A stretch of DNA of 5,328 nt from CAZFAT01 sp964517075. GTDB taxonomy: Bacteria > Acidobacteriota > Vicinamibacteria > Vicinamibacterales > SCN-69-37. Below, piece after piece: positions 1 through 5,328 of this stretch; within the stretch, counting starts at the first letter, position 1, and every line of letters starts with the position of its first letter. Position numbers and translations under genes: made by a program. The notes under the pieces were generated by a model, which was not told where the DNA came from, searched no databases, and saw nothing but the letters and a program-made list of their open reading frames with translations. The stretch spans positions 1 to 5,328 of the forward strand of contig CAZFAT010000358.1 of assembly GCA_964517075.1 (NCBI GenBank), in the 5' to 3' direction.

Positions 1-1
1 G

Positions 2-268
2 TCACAGGTCCCGCCGAGCGGATTCAACCGGGGCCACTACCGCAATCCCGAGGTCGATCGGCTGCTGGACCTGGCGACGTCCTCGCTGGACGAGGCCGAC
101 CGGCGCCGCGCCTACATCGAGGCGCAGCGGCTCATCGCGCAGGATGCGCCGGCGATTCCGCTGTACGCGCGCACGAACGTCGCGGTCGCGCAGGCCGACC
201 TGACCGGCATCGCGCTGTCCCCGATCGGCGACCTGGGGTTCCTGCGCCACGTGGCCCGGGCGCGCTGA
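2..268 (+). CDS. Peptide/nickel-type ABC transporter substrate-binding protein, C-terminal fragment (SBP_bac_5)
   Basis: Only the last 88 residues are in the window; the gene starts upstream. The reading frame begins at base 2 and ends with TGA at 266-268. The fragment has the typical end of family 5 solute-binding proteins: a GFNRGHYRNPEVDRLLD segment (residues 7-23 of the fragment), a helix with an ADRRRAYIEAQRLI pattern, then DAPAIPLYAR, which is the conserved strand near the C-terminus where the chain returns to lobe I. Proteins of this family bind peptides, nickel, or other small solutes outside the cytoplasmic membrane and hand them to an ABC permease. The ligand cannot be told from this fragment. 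No permease or ATPase gene follows on the same strand, so any partner genes must lie upstream or elsewhere. Family assignment is from motif recognition. Confidence 0.85.
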   Translation, partial: SQVPPSGFNRGHYRNPEVDRLLDLATSSLDEADRRRAYIEAQRLIAQDAPAIPLYARTNVAVAQADLTGIALSPIGDLGFLRHVARAR

Positions 269-306
269 TCGCGCCGCCATGCCGCCGAGCACCGCCGGTG
301 GCGCGA
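269..306 (+). terminator. Strong hairpin after the binding-protein stop, possible terminator
   Basis: The arms 269-278 and 297-306 pair over 10 base pairs (TCGCGCCGCC with GGTGGCGCGA, one G-T wobble at 276/299), with an 18-base loop. The hairpin begins directly after the TGA at 266-268. No T-run follows, so it is not a classical intrinsic terminator; it may mark the 3' end of the upstream transcript by stabilising it or by causing a pause. Its position just before a separate promoter supports a boundary between two transcription units. Confidence 0.4.
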
Positions 307-316
307 GGCGCACGCA

Positions 317-322
317 TATAAT
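317..322 (+). promoter_or_regulatory. Perfect -10 box (TATAAT) for a leaderless gene
   Basis: TATAAT at 317-322 matches the sigma-70 -10 consensus at all six positions in very GC-rich surroundings. The ATG at 329 starts 7 bases after its last base, exactly where transcription would be expected to begin. No Shine-Dalgarno sequence lies at a useful distance (the nearest GAGG, 305-308, is 20 bases away). No recognisable -35 box or extended -10 TG is present. The arrangement is that of leaderless genes described in Deinococcus, actinobacteria and other lineages. Confidence 0.7.
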
Positions 323-328
323 CGCGAG

Positions 329-1402
329 ATGGGTCGTCGCAAGTCGCGCTTCCTCCGCAAGACCGTCGATCCGTTCGTCGTCGAGTCGGGGCTGTCGGCC
401 GACGCGGTCCTCGATCGGATGGAACGCATTTCCTTTCAGGGCCGCAATCTCGCGACGGCCCGGCGCATCTGGGAGAAGATGCTGGCGAGTGACGCCACGA
501 TCTTCCTGGGGATCGCCGGCGCCCTCTCGGCCGGCGGCATGCGGCTGCTGATCGCCCACTTGATCGAGCGCCGCTACGTCGATTGCCTGGTCTCGACGGG
601 CGCGAACCTGTACCACGATCTGCACGAGACGCGCGGCCGTCGGCACTTCATCGGCTCGCCGACGCTCGATGACGCGGCGCTCGCGGCCGAGCGCATCGAT
701 CGCGTCTACGACACGCTCGCGAGCGAGGACGAGTTCTGCAAGAACGACGAGTGGATCGCCGCCTTCGCGCTGAAGCTGGAGCGGCGTCCGCACACCACGC
801 GCGAGTTTCTTTACAAACTCGGCGGCCACCTGTGGGAGGAGACGAAGAACAACGGCATCCTCACGGCCGCCTACCGCGCCAACGTGCCCATCTTCTGTCC
901 CGCGATTGCCGATTCGTCGATCGGCATGGGGCTGTCGCAGGCCCGCCACCGCGACCAGACCGCCGGGGTGGCCGACGTCATCGGCGACATCATCGAGTCG
1001 GCGAACATCGTGATTCGCCGGCCGTCGACGGCCACGATCGTGCTCGGCGGCGGCACGCCGAAGAACTTCATCAATCAGGCCAGCGTCCAGGCCGAGTTCT
1101 ACGACGACCGCGTGGGCGGCCACAAGTTCGCGATTCAGATCGTGACTGACGTGCCCTATTACGGCGGTGCGAGCGGGTCGAGTCTCGAGGAGGCGCAGAG
1201 CTGGGGCAAGCTGTCGCTGGAGTCCGAGAAGATCACCGTGCACGCCGACGTCACGATCGCGCTGCCCCTGCTCGTCAGTGCGCTGGAGACGACCTCGCAC
1301 GATCTCGCGCCCAGGCGCAAGCGGCCGGAGTTCGATCCCTCCGGGCGGGTGCTGGCGATGAACGGTCAGCCGCTGGCTGACAACCGGTACCAGGAACCGT
1401 AG
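329..1402 (+). CDS. Deoxyhypusine synthase-like protein (probable polyamine enzyme)
   Basis: This 357-residue cytosolic protein belongs to the deoxyhypusine synthase family, whose members move the aminobutyl group of spermidine or a related amine through an imine on an active-site lysine, using NAD. Visible family blocks are FLGIAGALSAGGMR (59-72), the NAD-site-like VSTGANLYHDLHE (88-100), CPAIADSSIGMG (190-201), VLGGGTPKNFINQ (238-250) and SWGK (291-294), where K294 matches the catalytic lysine (K329 in the human enzyme) with W292 and E288. By my alignment from memory, human D243, H288, N292 and D316, which contact spermidine, are replaced by M200, N246, Q250 and A281. Bacteria have no eIF5A, so true deoxyhypusine synthesis is unlikely. 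A cyanobacterial homologue (speY) is reported to be needed for homospermidine formation, making polyamine synthesis the best guess. ATG 329 is the first start codon after the upstream in-frame stop, and the gene is predicted to be leaderless. Confidence 0.9.
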   Translation: MGRRKSRFLRKTVDPFVVESGLSADAVLDRMERISFQGRNLATARRIWEKMLASDATIFLGIAGALSAGGMRLLIAHLIERRYVDCLVSTGANLYHDLHETRGRRHFIGSPTLDDAALAAERIDRVYDTLASEDEFCKNDEWIAAFALKLERRPHTTREFLYKLGGHLWEETKNNGILTAAYRANVPIFCPAIADSSIGMGLSQARHRDQTAGVADVIGDIIESANIVIRRPSTATIVLGGGTPKNFINQASVQAEFYDDRVGGHKFAIQIVTDVPYYGGASGSSLEEAQSWGKLSLESEKITVHADVTIALPLLVSALETTSHDLAPRRKRPEFDPSGRVLAMNGQPLADNRYQEP

Positions 1403-1421
1403 TCAGATCGACGTCGGGAGA

Positions 1422-1485
1422 GCGTGTGTCAGACCTGCGGTCGGCGGGGCGGACGCCCGGCGGCTACCGGCGTGGTGACACAGGC
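1422..1485. repeat. Long inverted repeat in the convergent gap, possible two-way terminator
   Basis: The 87-base gap between two converging genes contains arms 1422-1431 and 1476-1485 that pair at 9 of 10 positions (core TGTGTCA / TGACACA is perfect; the one mismatch is 1424/1483). The 44-base interior can form a smaller GC stem, GGGC(1447-1450) with GCCC(1455-1458). Neither side is followed by a T-run. Position between two converging stops suggests a shared transcript end, but the evidence is structural only. Confidence 0.35.
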
Positions 1486-1489
1486 ACGT

Positions 1490-2215
1490 TCAATCGAGGC
1501 CGTTCAGCTGCTGCTGGGCGTCGGCCGCAAAAACCGACTCGGGGAACTCGTCGACCACGCGCCGGAAGGCCGCTCGCGCGTCGTCGAGCTTGCCGGCTTT
1601 CAGGCTCACGCGCGCGAGCTGCATCAGCACGCCGTCCACCGGCAGCGCGCTGTCGCGCTCGGCCGACAGGTCGGTGAGCGCCTTGATGGCCTCGTCATGC
1701 TGTCCGGCCGCGGCCTTCGCCTCGGCGAGCCCCATCCGCGCCATGGGCCGGTAAATCGATGACGTGCCGGCCTGGCCGACCACCTCCTGGTACGCCTGGA
1801 CCGCTTCCGGCGCGCGGCCGAGGCTCAGCAGCTCTCCGGCCGCGTGATAACGAGCCGCCAGACCGGCCTCAGTCGAGGGGAACTCCGCCGCGACCCGCTG
1901 GAACGCGGCGAGAGCGGTCTCGGCGCGGGCCCGCTCGGTGGGAAACGTGCCGGGCGCCTGGGTGGCCCCGGGAATCGTCGGTGCCGGCGCGATGGTCGCC
2001 TCGAGCATCGCGAGCGCGATGCCGAGTTGCTCCCCCGCCCGATCGGCCTCACGACCGCGCCAGAACACCACGACCGCGATCACGACGACGACGGCCAGGA
2101 CCGCAAGGAGGATGGTCCGCACGCGGCGCTGATGCTGGGACAGCGTGTCCAGCACGCGCGCGGCCGTGACCGCGAACTCGTTCTGCTTGAGGTGGTGACG
2201 CTCTTTGGCCTTCAT
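1490..2215 (-). CDS. Membrane-anchored TPR protein, YfgM-like
   Basis: The 241-residue product has a charged cytosolic N-terminus with a RHHLKQNEFA segment (residues 5-14), one hydrophobic membrane helix at about 34-52 (LLAVLAVVVVIAVVVFW), an Ala/Pro/Thr-rich linker at about 74-92, and then helical TPR-type repeats to the end. Repeats are recognisable as AFQRVAAEFP (104-113), a GRAPEAVQAYQEVV stretch (133-146), GQHDEAIKALTDL (171-183) and GKLDDARAAFRRVVDEFP (208-225). This layout matches YfgM, a single-pass protein that in E. coli attaches to SecYEG and the chaperone PpiD to help exported proteins; the C-terminal repeats would face the periplasm. A general cell-envelope TPR scaffold is the alternative. 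The start is ATG at 2215, because AGGGA at 2226-2222 sits 6 bases before it; an upstream in-frame TTG at 2236 lacks such a site. Confidence 0.8.
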   Translation of the reverse strand: MKAKERHHLKQNEFAVTAARVLDTLSQHQRRVRTILLAVLAVVVVIAVVVFWRGREADRAGEQLGIALAMLEATIAPAPTIPGATQAPGTFPTERARAETALAAFQRVAAEFPSTEAGLAARYHAAGELLSLGRAPEAVQAYQEVVGQAGTSSIYRPMARMGLAEAKAAAGQHDEAIKALTDLSAERDSALPVDGVLMQLARVSLKAGKLDDARAAFRRVVDEFPESVFAADAQQQLNGLD

Positions 2216-2221
2216 GTCTGG

Positions 2222-2226
2222 TCCCT
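2222..2226 (-). promoter_or_regulatory. Ribosome binding site of the TPR gene
   Basis: AGGGA on the minus strand lies 6 bases before the ATG at 2215. It decides the start in favour of this ATG over the TTG 21 bases upstream, which would place the site inside the coding sequence. Confidence 0.6.
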
Positions 2227-2241
2227 GATGGGGCAACTGCC

Positions 2242-2260
2242 GGTCAGTAGTCGATCAGTA
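2242..2260. repeat. Short direct repeat upstream of the TPR gene, operator-like
   Basis: GGTCAGTA (2242-2249) and GATCAGTA (2253-2260) are direct repeats with a start-to-start spacing of 11 bases, about one helical turn, sharing TCAGTA exactly. The second copy overlaps the proposed -10 region of the minus-strand TPR gene. Such spacing would suit a regulator binding one face of the helix, but two short copies may also be chance. Confidence 0.25.
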
Positions 2261-2265
2261 TGACA
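2257..2265 (-). promoter_or_regulatory. Possible extended -10 promoter of the TPR gene
   Basis: On the minus strand the sequence reads TGTCATACT: a TG one base before CATACT, which matches TATAAT at four of six positions. Transcription would start near 2250, giving a leader of about 35 bases that includes the ribosome binding site. No good -35 box is present. It lies downstream of the terminator-like hairpin of the preceding gene, so a private promoter is expected here. Confidence 0.3.
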
Positions 2266-2270
2266 TAGCG

Positions 2271-2290
2271 AAAACACGGGCCGACGCCCG
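2271..2290 (-). terminator. Intrinsic terminator-like hairpin after the exported hydrolase gene
   Basis: Read on the minus strand, CGGGC-GTCG-GCCCG (2290-2277) forms a perfect five-pair GC stem with a four-base loop and is followed at once by TGTTTT (2276-2271). It starts at the base after the stop codon at 2291-2293. The stem is short, but stem plus T-run in this GC-rich region is unlikely to be accidental. Confidence 0.5.
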
Positions 2291-3124
2291 CTATTCCACG
2301 AGCTCGAGAACGGCGAGCAACGGGCGATGGTCCGAGGCGACGGCCTCGTCCAGGACCCGCGTGTCGATGACGCGCCAGCGGTGGGCTGGCCGGTAGAGCA
2401 CGTAGTCGATCTGACGGGCCGGCCTCCCCACCGGGATCGTCGGCAGCATGTCCGTGTTCGAACGCGTCCACATCGCGCCGAGCAGCGTCAGGGTCGGACT
2501 GGCGGGCACGTCGTTCAGATCGCCCACGAGGAGGGCCGCCGCGTCTCGCTGCTGGAGGAGGCGTGCCTCGATGGCCTGGGCCGACGCACGGCGCTCACCG
2601 TCGTTCGCCCGGTGATCGAAGTGGGTGGCCCAGAGCACGACCGCCGTCCGTGTGCCCGGCGCCTCCAGATGCACCTCGAGCACACCGCGCTGTTCGCCGG
2701 CGTCCAGGTTCGGCAATCGATGATTCGCGGACCGGACGATGGGCCAGCGCGAGAGCACGGCATTGCCGTAGTCGCCGCCCTGCAGCGGGATGTTCGGGCC
2801 GAACACGGCGCGTAGTCCCGTGAGCCGGCCCAGTTCGGCCGGCTGATCGACCGACGTCGACCGCGTGGCCCGCCGATCGACTTCCTGCAGCGCCACCAGG
2901 TCCGGCTGGGCCGACGTGATAACGCGGGCGATGCGCTCGAGGTCGAGGACCTTGTCCACGCCCTCGGCGTGATGGATGTTGTAGCTGAGCACGCGGACGC
3001 GGGTCACCGGTCCGGCGGGCGACTGTGCGGCCACGACGGCGGCGGCCGCCGCCAGCGCGATGAGCGCGGCGGACCACCGCGGCCACGCGCCCGCTCCCAG
3101 TTGCTGACGAGGTGTTCCGACCAT
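2291..3124 (-). CDS. Exported endonuclease/exonuclease/phosphatase-family protein
   Basis: The 277-residue protein has an N-terminal export signal: basic residues up to R17, a hydrophobic stretch at about 18-33 and a likely cleavage after VAA at residue 33. The rest is one complete metal-dependent EEP domain (DNase I / exonuclease III / sphingomyelinase superfamily). All catalytic motifs are present: SYNIH with N49, LQEVD with E81, GNAVLSRWP (120-128), ATHFD with H168, GDLND with D202 and N204, IDYV with D240, and SDHRP with D265 and H266. The family cleaves phosphodiester or phosphomonoester bonds in nucleic acids, phospholipids or inositol phosphates with Mg2+; the substrate cannot be read from the sequence. 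It probably acts in the periplasm or outside the cell. The ATG at 3124 is chosen because GGGAG lies 7 bases before it and the signal peptide follows; the open frame extends upstream to 3397 but without family features. Confidence 0.9.
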   Translation of the reverse strand: MVGTPRQQLGAGAWPRWSAALIALAAAAAVVAAQSPAGPVTRVRVLSYNIHHAEGVDKVLDLERIARVITSAQPDLVALQEVDRRATRSTSVDQPAELGRLTGLRAVFGPNIPLQGGDYGNAVLSRWPIVRSANHRLPNLDAGEQRGVLEVHLEAPGTRTAVVLWATHFDHRANDGERRASAQAIEARLLQQRDAAALLVGDLNDVPASPTLTLLGAMWTRSNTDMLPTIPVGRPARQIDYVLYRPAHRWRVIDTRVLDEAVASDHRPLLAVLELVE

Positions 3125-3131
3125 CACCAGA

Positions 3132-3136
3132 CTCCC
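3132..3136 (-). promoter_or_regulatory. Ribosome binding site of the exported hydrolase gene
   Basis: GGGAG on the minus strand stands 7 bases before the ATG at 3124, good spacing for translation start. It argues against longer versions of the gene that would run into the neighbouring kinase gene. Confidence 0.6.
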
Positions 3137-3149
3137 GAATCCCGGCGTG

Positions 3150-3158
3150 ATGCTAGCA
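3150..3158 (-). promoter_or_regulatory. Extended -10 promoter of the exported hydrolase gene
   Basis: The minus strand reads TGCTAGCAT, an extended -10 (TG, one base, then TAGCAT with T, A and T at the key positions). A start near 3143 would leave a leader of about 19 bases holding the GGGAG site. The -35 region is weak (GAGACC at a 16-base spacer), as is common with extended -10 promoters. Confidence 0.45.
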
Positions 3159-3199
3159 CGCGGCCGCGTCCGGTCTCGCCCGACATCCGGTCGCGCGGC

Positions 3200-3228
3200 T
3201 TGACGAGGCCCACCGGCAGTCGTACGGT
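3200..3228 (+). promoter_or_regulatory. Sigma-70-type promoter of the sensor kinase gene
   Basis: TTGACG at 3200-3205 matches the -35 consensus at five of six positions. A 17-base spacer leads to TACGGT at 3223-3228, which keeps the key T, A and final T of the -10 box. Transcription would begin near 3235, about 11 bases before the ATG at 3246, leaving room only for the weak GAGA (3237-3240) as a ribosome site. Confidence 0.5.
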
Positions 3229-3245
3229 GTGCGATTGAGATCCAC

Positions 3246-5328
3246 ATGGCCGAGCACGATCGCGCCCGCCTGGACGCCCCCGACACACCCGTGACACCGG
3301 ACGCCGTGACACGGCCGGGTGTGCCCGCGGCCGACGAGCGTCTCTTTGCCGAGTTGTTCGACGTGAGTCCCTTCCCCGCCGTGGTCAGCCGCGCCACCGA
3401 TCACACCGTGGTGGCGGTGAACCGTCGCACCGCGGAGATCTTCGGCGTACCGCCGCACGAGGCCGTCGGCCGGCGGGTGACCGACTACTACGTCAACCCG
3501 GCCGAACGCGCGGAACTGACGGCGCGCATCCGGCGTGACGGCCGCGCCGACGGACGCGTGCAGATCCGCCGGCCCGACGGCCAGCCGTTCTGGGTGCTGT
3601 TCTCGTCCCAGTTGGTCAGCTACGACGAACAGCCCGCCGTGCTGACCGTCTTCACCGATATCAGCGACCAGGTCACCGCCGAGGGAGCGCTGCGGGCAAG
3701 CGAGCAGCGCCTGGCCGCGCAGAGCAACGCCCTGACCGAGCTGACCGCGCAGTCAGCCGACCCGGACGCCCCGCTCGACGAGCGCATTCGCGACATTCTG
3801 GTCGTGGCGGCCAACACGCTGCAGGTCGAGCGCGTCAGCATGTGGCGGTTCGGCGAGGGGCGACAGGCCATCCGCTGCGTCGGCTTGTACCGCCGCAGTC
3901 CCGACGCGCACGAGTGTGGCGCGCTGCTCTATCGAGCCGACGTGCCCGCGTACTTCGACGCGCTGGAGCGCGAACGCGTGATCGCGGCTGACGATGCGGC
4001 GACCGATCCCCGGACGGCGGGCTTTCGTGACCACTACCTGTCCGTTCACGGCATCGGGGCGATGCTCGACGTGCCGTTGCGCCAGCAGAACGCCACCGTG
4101 GGCGTCCTCTGCGCCGAGCACGTGGGAGGCACGCGCAGCTGGACGGTGGACGAGCAGAACTTCGTTGTGTCGGTCGCCAACCTCGTCGCGGTCGCCATCG
4201 CCGACAAGGAGCGCCGGCAGGCGCTCGCCCGCCTCGCCGAGAGCGAACAGCGCGCCACGCTGGTCATCGACACCGCGCACGACGCGTTCGTCGGCATCGA
4301 CTCGGCGGGCCGAATCGTCACCTGGAACGCACAGGCGGAGCGCACGTTTGGATGGACGCGCGACGCGATTCTCGGCCAGGCCCTGGTCGAGACGCTCATT
4401 CCGCCACGGTTCCGCGAGGCGCACACCGAGGGGTTCCGGCGCTTTCACGATACCGGCGCGGCGCCGGTGATCAACAAGCGGCTGGAACTGGCGGCGCTTC
4501 ACCTGTCGGGGCGTGAGTTCCCCATCGAGATGACGATCACGTCGCCGATGCGCGCGGCCGGGGGGTACTTCTTCGGGGCGTTTCTCCGCGACATTTCGGA
4601 ACGGCGCGAGCGCGACGACCAGCTCCGCCGTGCCAAGGAATCGGCCGAAGCCGCCACGCGGGCCAAGAGCGAGTTCCTGGCCAACATGAGTCACGAGCTG
4701 CGGACGCCGCTGAACGGTGTGCTCGGCTACGCGCAACTCCTCCAGCGTGATCGCACGCTGATCCCGGCGCAGCGAGAAGCGCTCGACGCGATTGCGCAGT
4801 GCGGATCGCACCTGCTCGATCTGATCACCGACGTCCTCGACCTGTCGAAGATCGAGGCCGGCCGCATCGACATCGAGGCCACGCCCACCGACCTCGCACA
4901 GTTGACGATCGATTTGCGATACGTGCTGGCCGACGCGGCGCGGCGGAAAGGCCTGCTGCTGGTGGTGTCGATCGCGCCCGAGGTGCCACGACGCGTCGTG
5001 CTCGATGGACGCCACCTGCGGCAGGTGCTGCTCAATCTGCTCGGCAACGCCATCAAGTTCACGCAGGACGGTGAGGTGCGCCTGGCCATCGCGCCCGCCA
5101 ATAGAGACTGCCTGAGGTTCGAGGTGAGCGATACGGGCATCGGGATCGAGGCCGAGGCCCAACGCCGCATCTTCGAGGCTTTCACGCAGACGAAGGCCGG
5201 CGTGGCGGCCGGCGGCACCGGGCTCGGCCTGACCATCAGTCAGCACCTCGTGCGGGCGATGGGCGATCACCTGCAGGTCGTCAGCGCGCCCGGACGAGGC
5301 AGCCGGTTCTCGTTCGCGCTGCCGCTCG
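3246..5328 (+). CDS. PAS-GAF-PAS sensor histidine kinase, 3' end beyond window
   Basis: The frame stays open for 694 codons from ATG 3246 to the window end. Order of parts: a disordered Pro/Asp-rich tail (1-30), PAS domain (33-140, ending FTDISDQ), helical linker, GAF domain (about 178-317), second PAS (333-450, ending LRDISERRE), HisKA dimerisation domain with NMSHELRTPLN and phosphoacceptor H483, and an HATPase domain with N-box NLLGNAIKFT (N601), DTGIGI (D629) and GGTGLGL (656-662). All residues needed for autophosphorylation are present. No membrane segment or signal peptide is visible, so it should sense a cytosolic signal. The ligand of the PAS and GAF domains is not readable. The ATPase domain is nearly complete at the edge; whether a receiver domain follows, making a hybrid kinase, is unseen. 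An in-frame TGA at 3201-3203 and no other upstream start codon fix ATG 3246 as the longest start. No response regulator is in the window. Confidence 0.92.
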   Translation, partial: MAEHDRARLDAPDTPVTPDAVTRPGVPAADERLFAELFDVSPFPAVVSRATDHTVVAVNRRTAEIFGVPPHEAVGRRVTDYYVNPAERAELTARIRRDGRADGRVQIRRPDGQPFWVLFSSQLVSYDEQPAVLTVFTDISDQVTAEGALRASEQRLAAQSNALTELTAQSADPDAPLDERIRDILVVAANTLQVERVSMWRFGEGRQAIRCVGLYRRSPDAHECGALLYRADVPAYFDALERERVIAADDAATDPRTAGFRDHYLSVHGIGAMLDVPLRQQNATVGVLCAEHVGGTRSWTVDEQNFVVSVANLVAVAIADKERRQALARLAESEQRATLVIDTAHDAFVGIDSAGRIVTWNAQAERTFGWTRDAILGQALVETLIPPRFREAHTEGFRRFHDTGAAPVINKRLELAALHLSGREFPIEMTITSPMRAAGGYFFGAFLRDISERRERDDQLRRAKESAEAATRAKSEFLANMSHELRTPLNGVLGYAQLLQRDRTLIPAQREALDAIAQCGSHLLDLITDVLDLSKIEAGRIDIEATPTDLAQLTIDLRYVLADAARRKGLLLVVSIAPEVPRRVVLDGRHLRQVLLNLLGNAIKFTQDGEVRLAIAPANRDCLRFEVSDTGIGIEAEAQRRIFEAFTQTKAGVAAGGTGLGLTISQHLVRAMGDHLQVVSAPGRGSRFSFALPL

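Noticed and set aside
266..331. Readthrough fusion of the binding protein with the deoxyhypusine-synthase-like protein, which share a frame separated by a single stop
   Set aside because: Both proteins have natural ends, the hairpin and promoter lie between them, and a shared frame occurs by chance one time in three.
2..1300. A 432-codon open frame on the minus strand
   Set aside because: It is antisense to the binding protein and the deoxyhypusine-synthase-like gene, both strongly supported by conserved motifs; its composition is that of a shadow frame.
1424..1762. Plus-strand frame starting with a CQTCG sequence, resembling a zinc knuckle
   Set aside because: Only one CxxC pair is present, most of the frame is antisense to the TPR gene, and no ribosome site or homologous motif is seen.
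2216..2236. TTG start at 2236 for the TPR protein
   Set aside because: The ATG at 2215 has AGGGA at good spacing, while the TTG has none, and the extra seven residues have no family support.
3125..3397. N-terminal extension of the exported hydrolase to 3397
   Set aside because: It would overlap the kinase gene, would bury the signal peptide inside the protein, and the ATG at 3124 has its own ribosome site.
3753..5270. A 505-codon open frame on the minus strand
   Set aside because: It lies wholly opposite the sensor kinase, is rich in Arg, Val, Asp and His as expected for the antisense of high-GC codons, and shows no family motif.
1..5328. tRNA, rRNA, CRISPR array, insertion sequence or toxin-antitoxin pair
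   Set aside because: No cloverleaf, regularly spaced repeat, transposase motif or small gene pair was seen; composition is even across the window.

Overview
The window is GC-rich, tightly packed bacterial chromosomal DNA with five protein genes and no RNA genes, mobile elements or CRISPR. It suggests a high-GC Gram-negative bacterium: there is an extracytoplasmic solute-binding protein, a membrane-anchored YfgM-like TPR protein and an exported hydrolase, plus a soluble PAS/GAF histidine kinase. The style (mixed leaderless and Shine-Dalgarno starts, a deoxyhypusine-synthase homologue in a bacterium) would fit Acidobacteriota such as Vicinamibacteria, but this is an impression and not a demonstrated assignment.

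Layout. Positions 2-268 (+) hold the C-terminus of a family 5 peptide-type ABC transporter substrate-binding protein. A strong hairpin (269-306) follows its stop, then a perfect TATAAT box only 6 bases before the ATG of a deoxyhypusine-synthase-like gene (329-1402, +), which is therefore predicted to be leaderless. That gene converges across an 87-base gap containing a long inverted repeat (1422-1485) on a minus-strand gene for a membrane-anchored TPR protein (1490-2215). Upstream of this, also on the minus strand, is an exported endonuclease/exonuclease/phosphatase-family protein (2291-3124), whose stop codon is followed at once by a hairpin and T-run that look like an intrinsic terminator. 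A 121-base divergent promoter region (3125-3245) separates it from a plus-strand PAS-GAF-PAS sensor histidine kinase (3246 to beyond the window end).

How the genes fit together. They look like separate transcription units and not one pathway. The hairpin plus private promoter separates the binding protein from the deoxyhypusine-synthase-like gene, and the terminator separates the hydrolase from the TPR gene. The kinase and hydrolase share a divergent control region, so co-regulation is possible but not shown. The most interesting gene is the deoxyhypusine-synthase-like enzyme: it keeps the catalytic Trp-Gly-Lys motif, but several positions that bind spermidine in the eukaryotic enzyme differ, which suggests a polyamine-making reaction and not eIF5A modification. 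No convincing new multi-gene system is visible.
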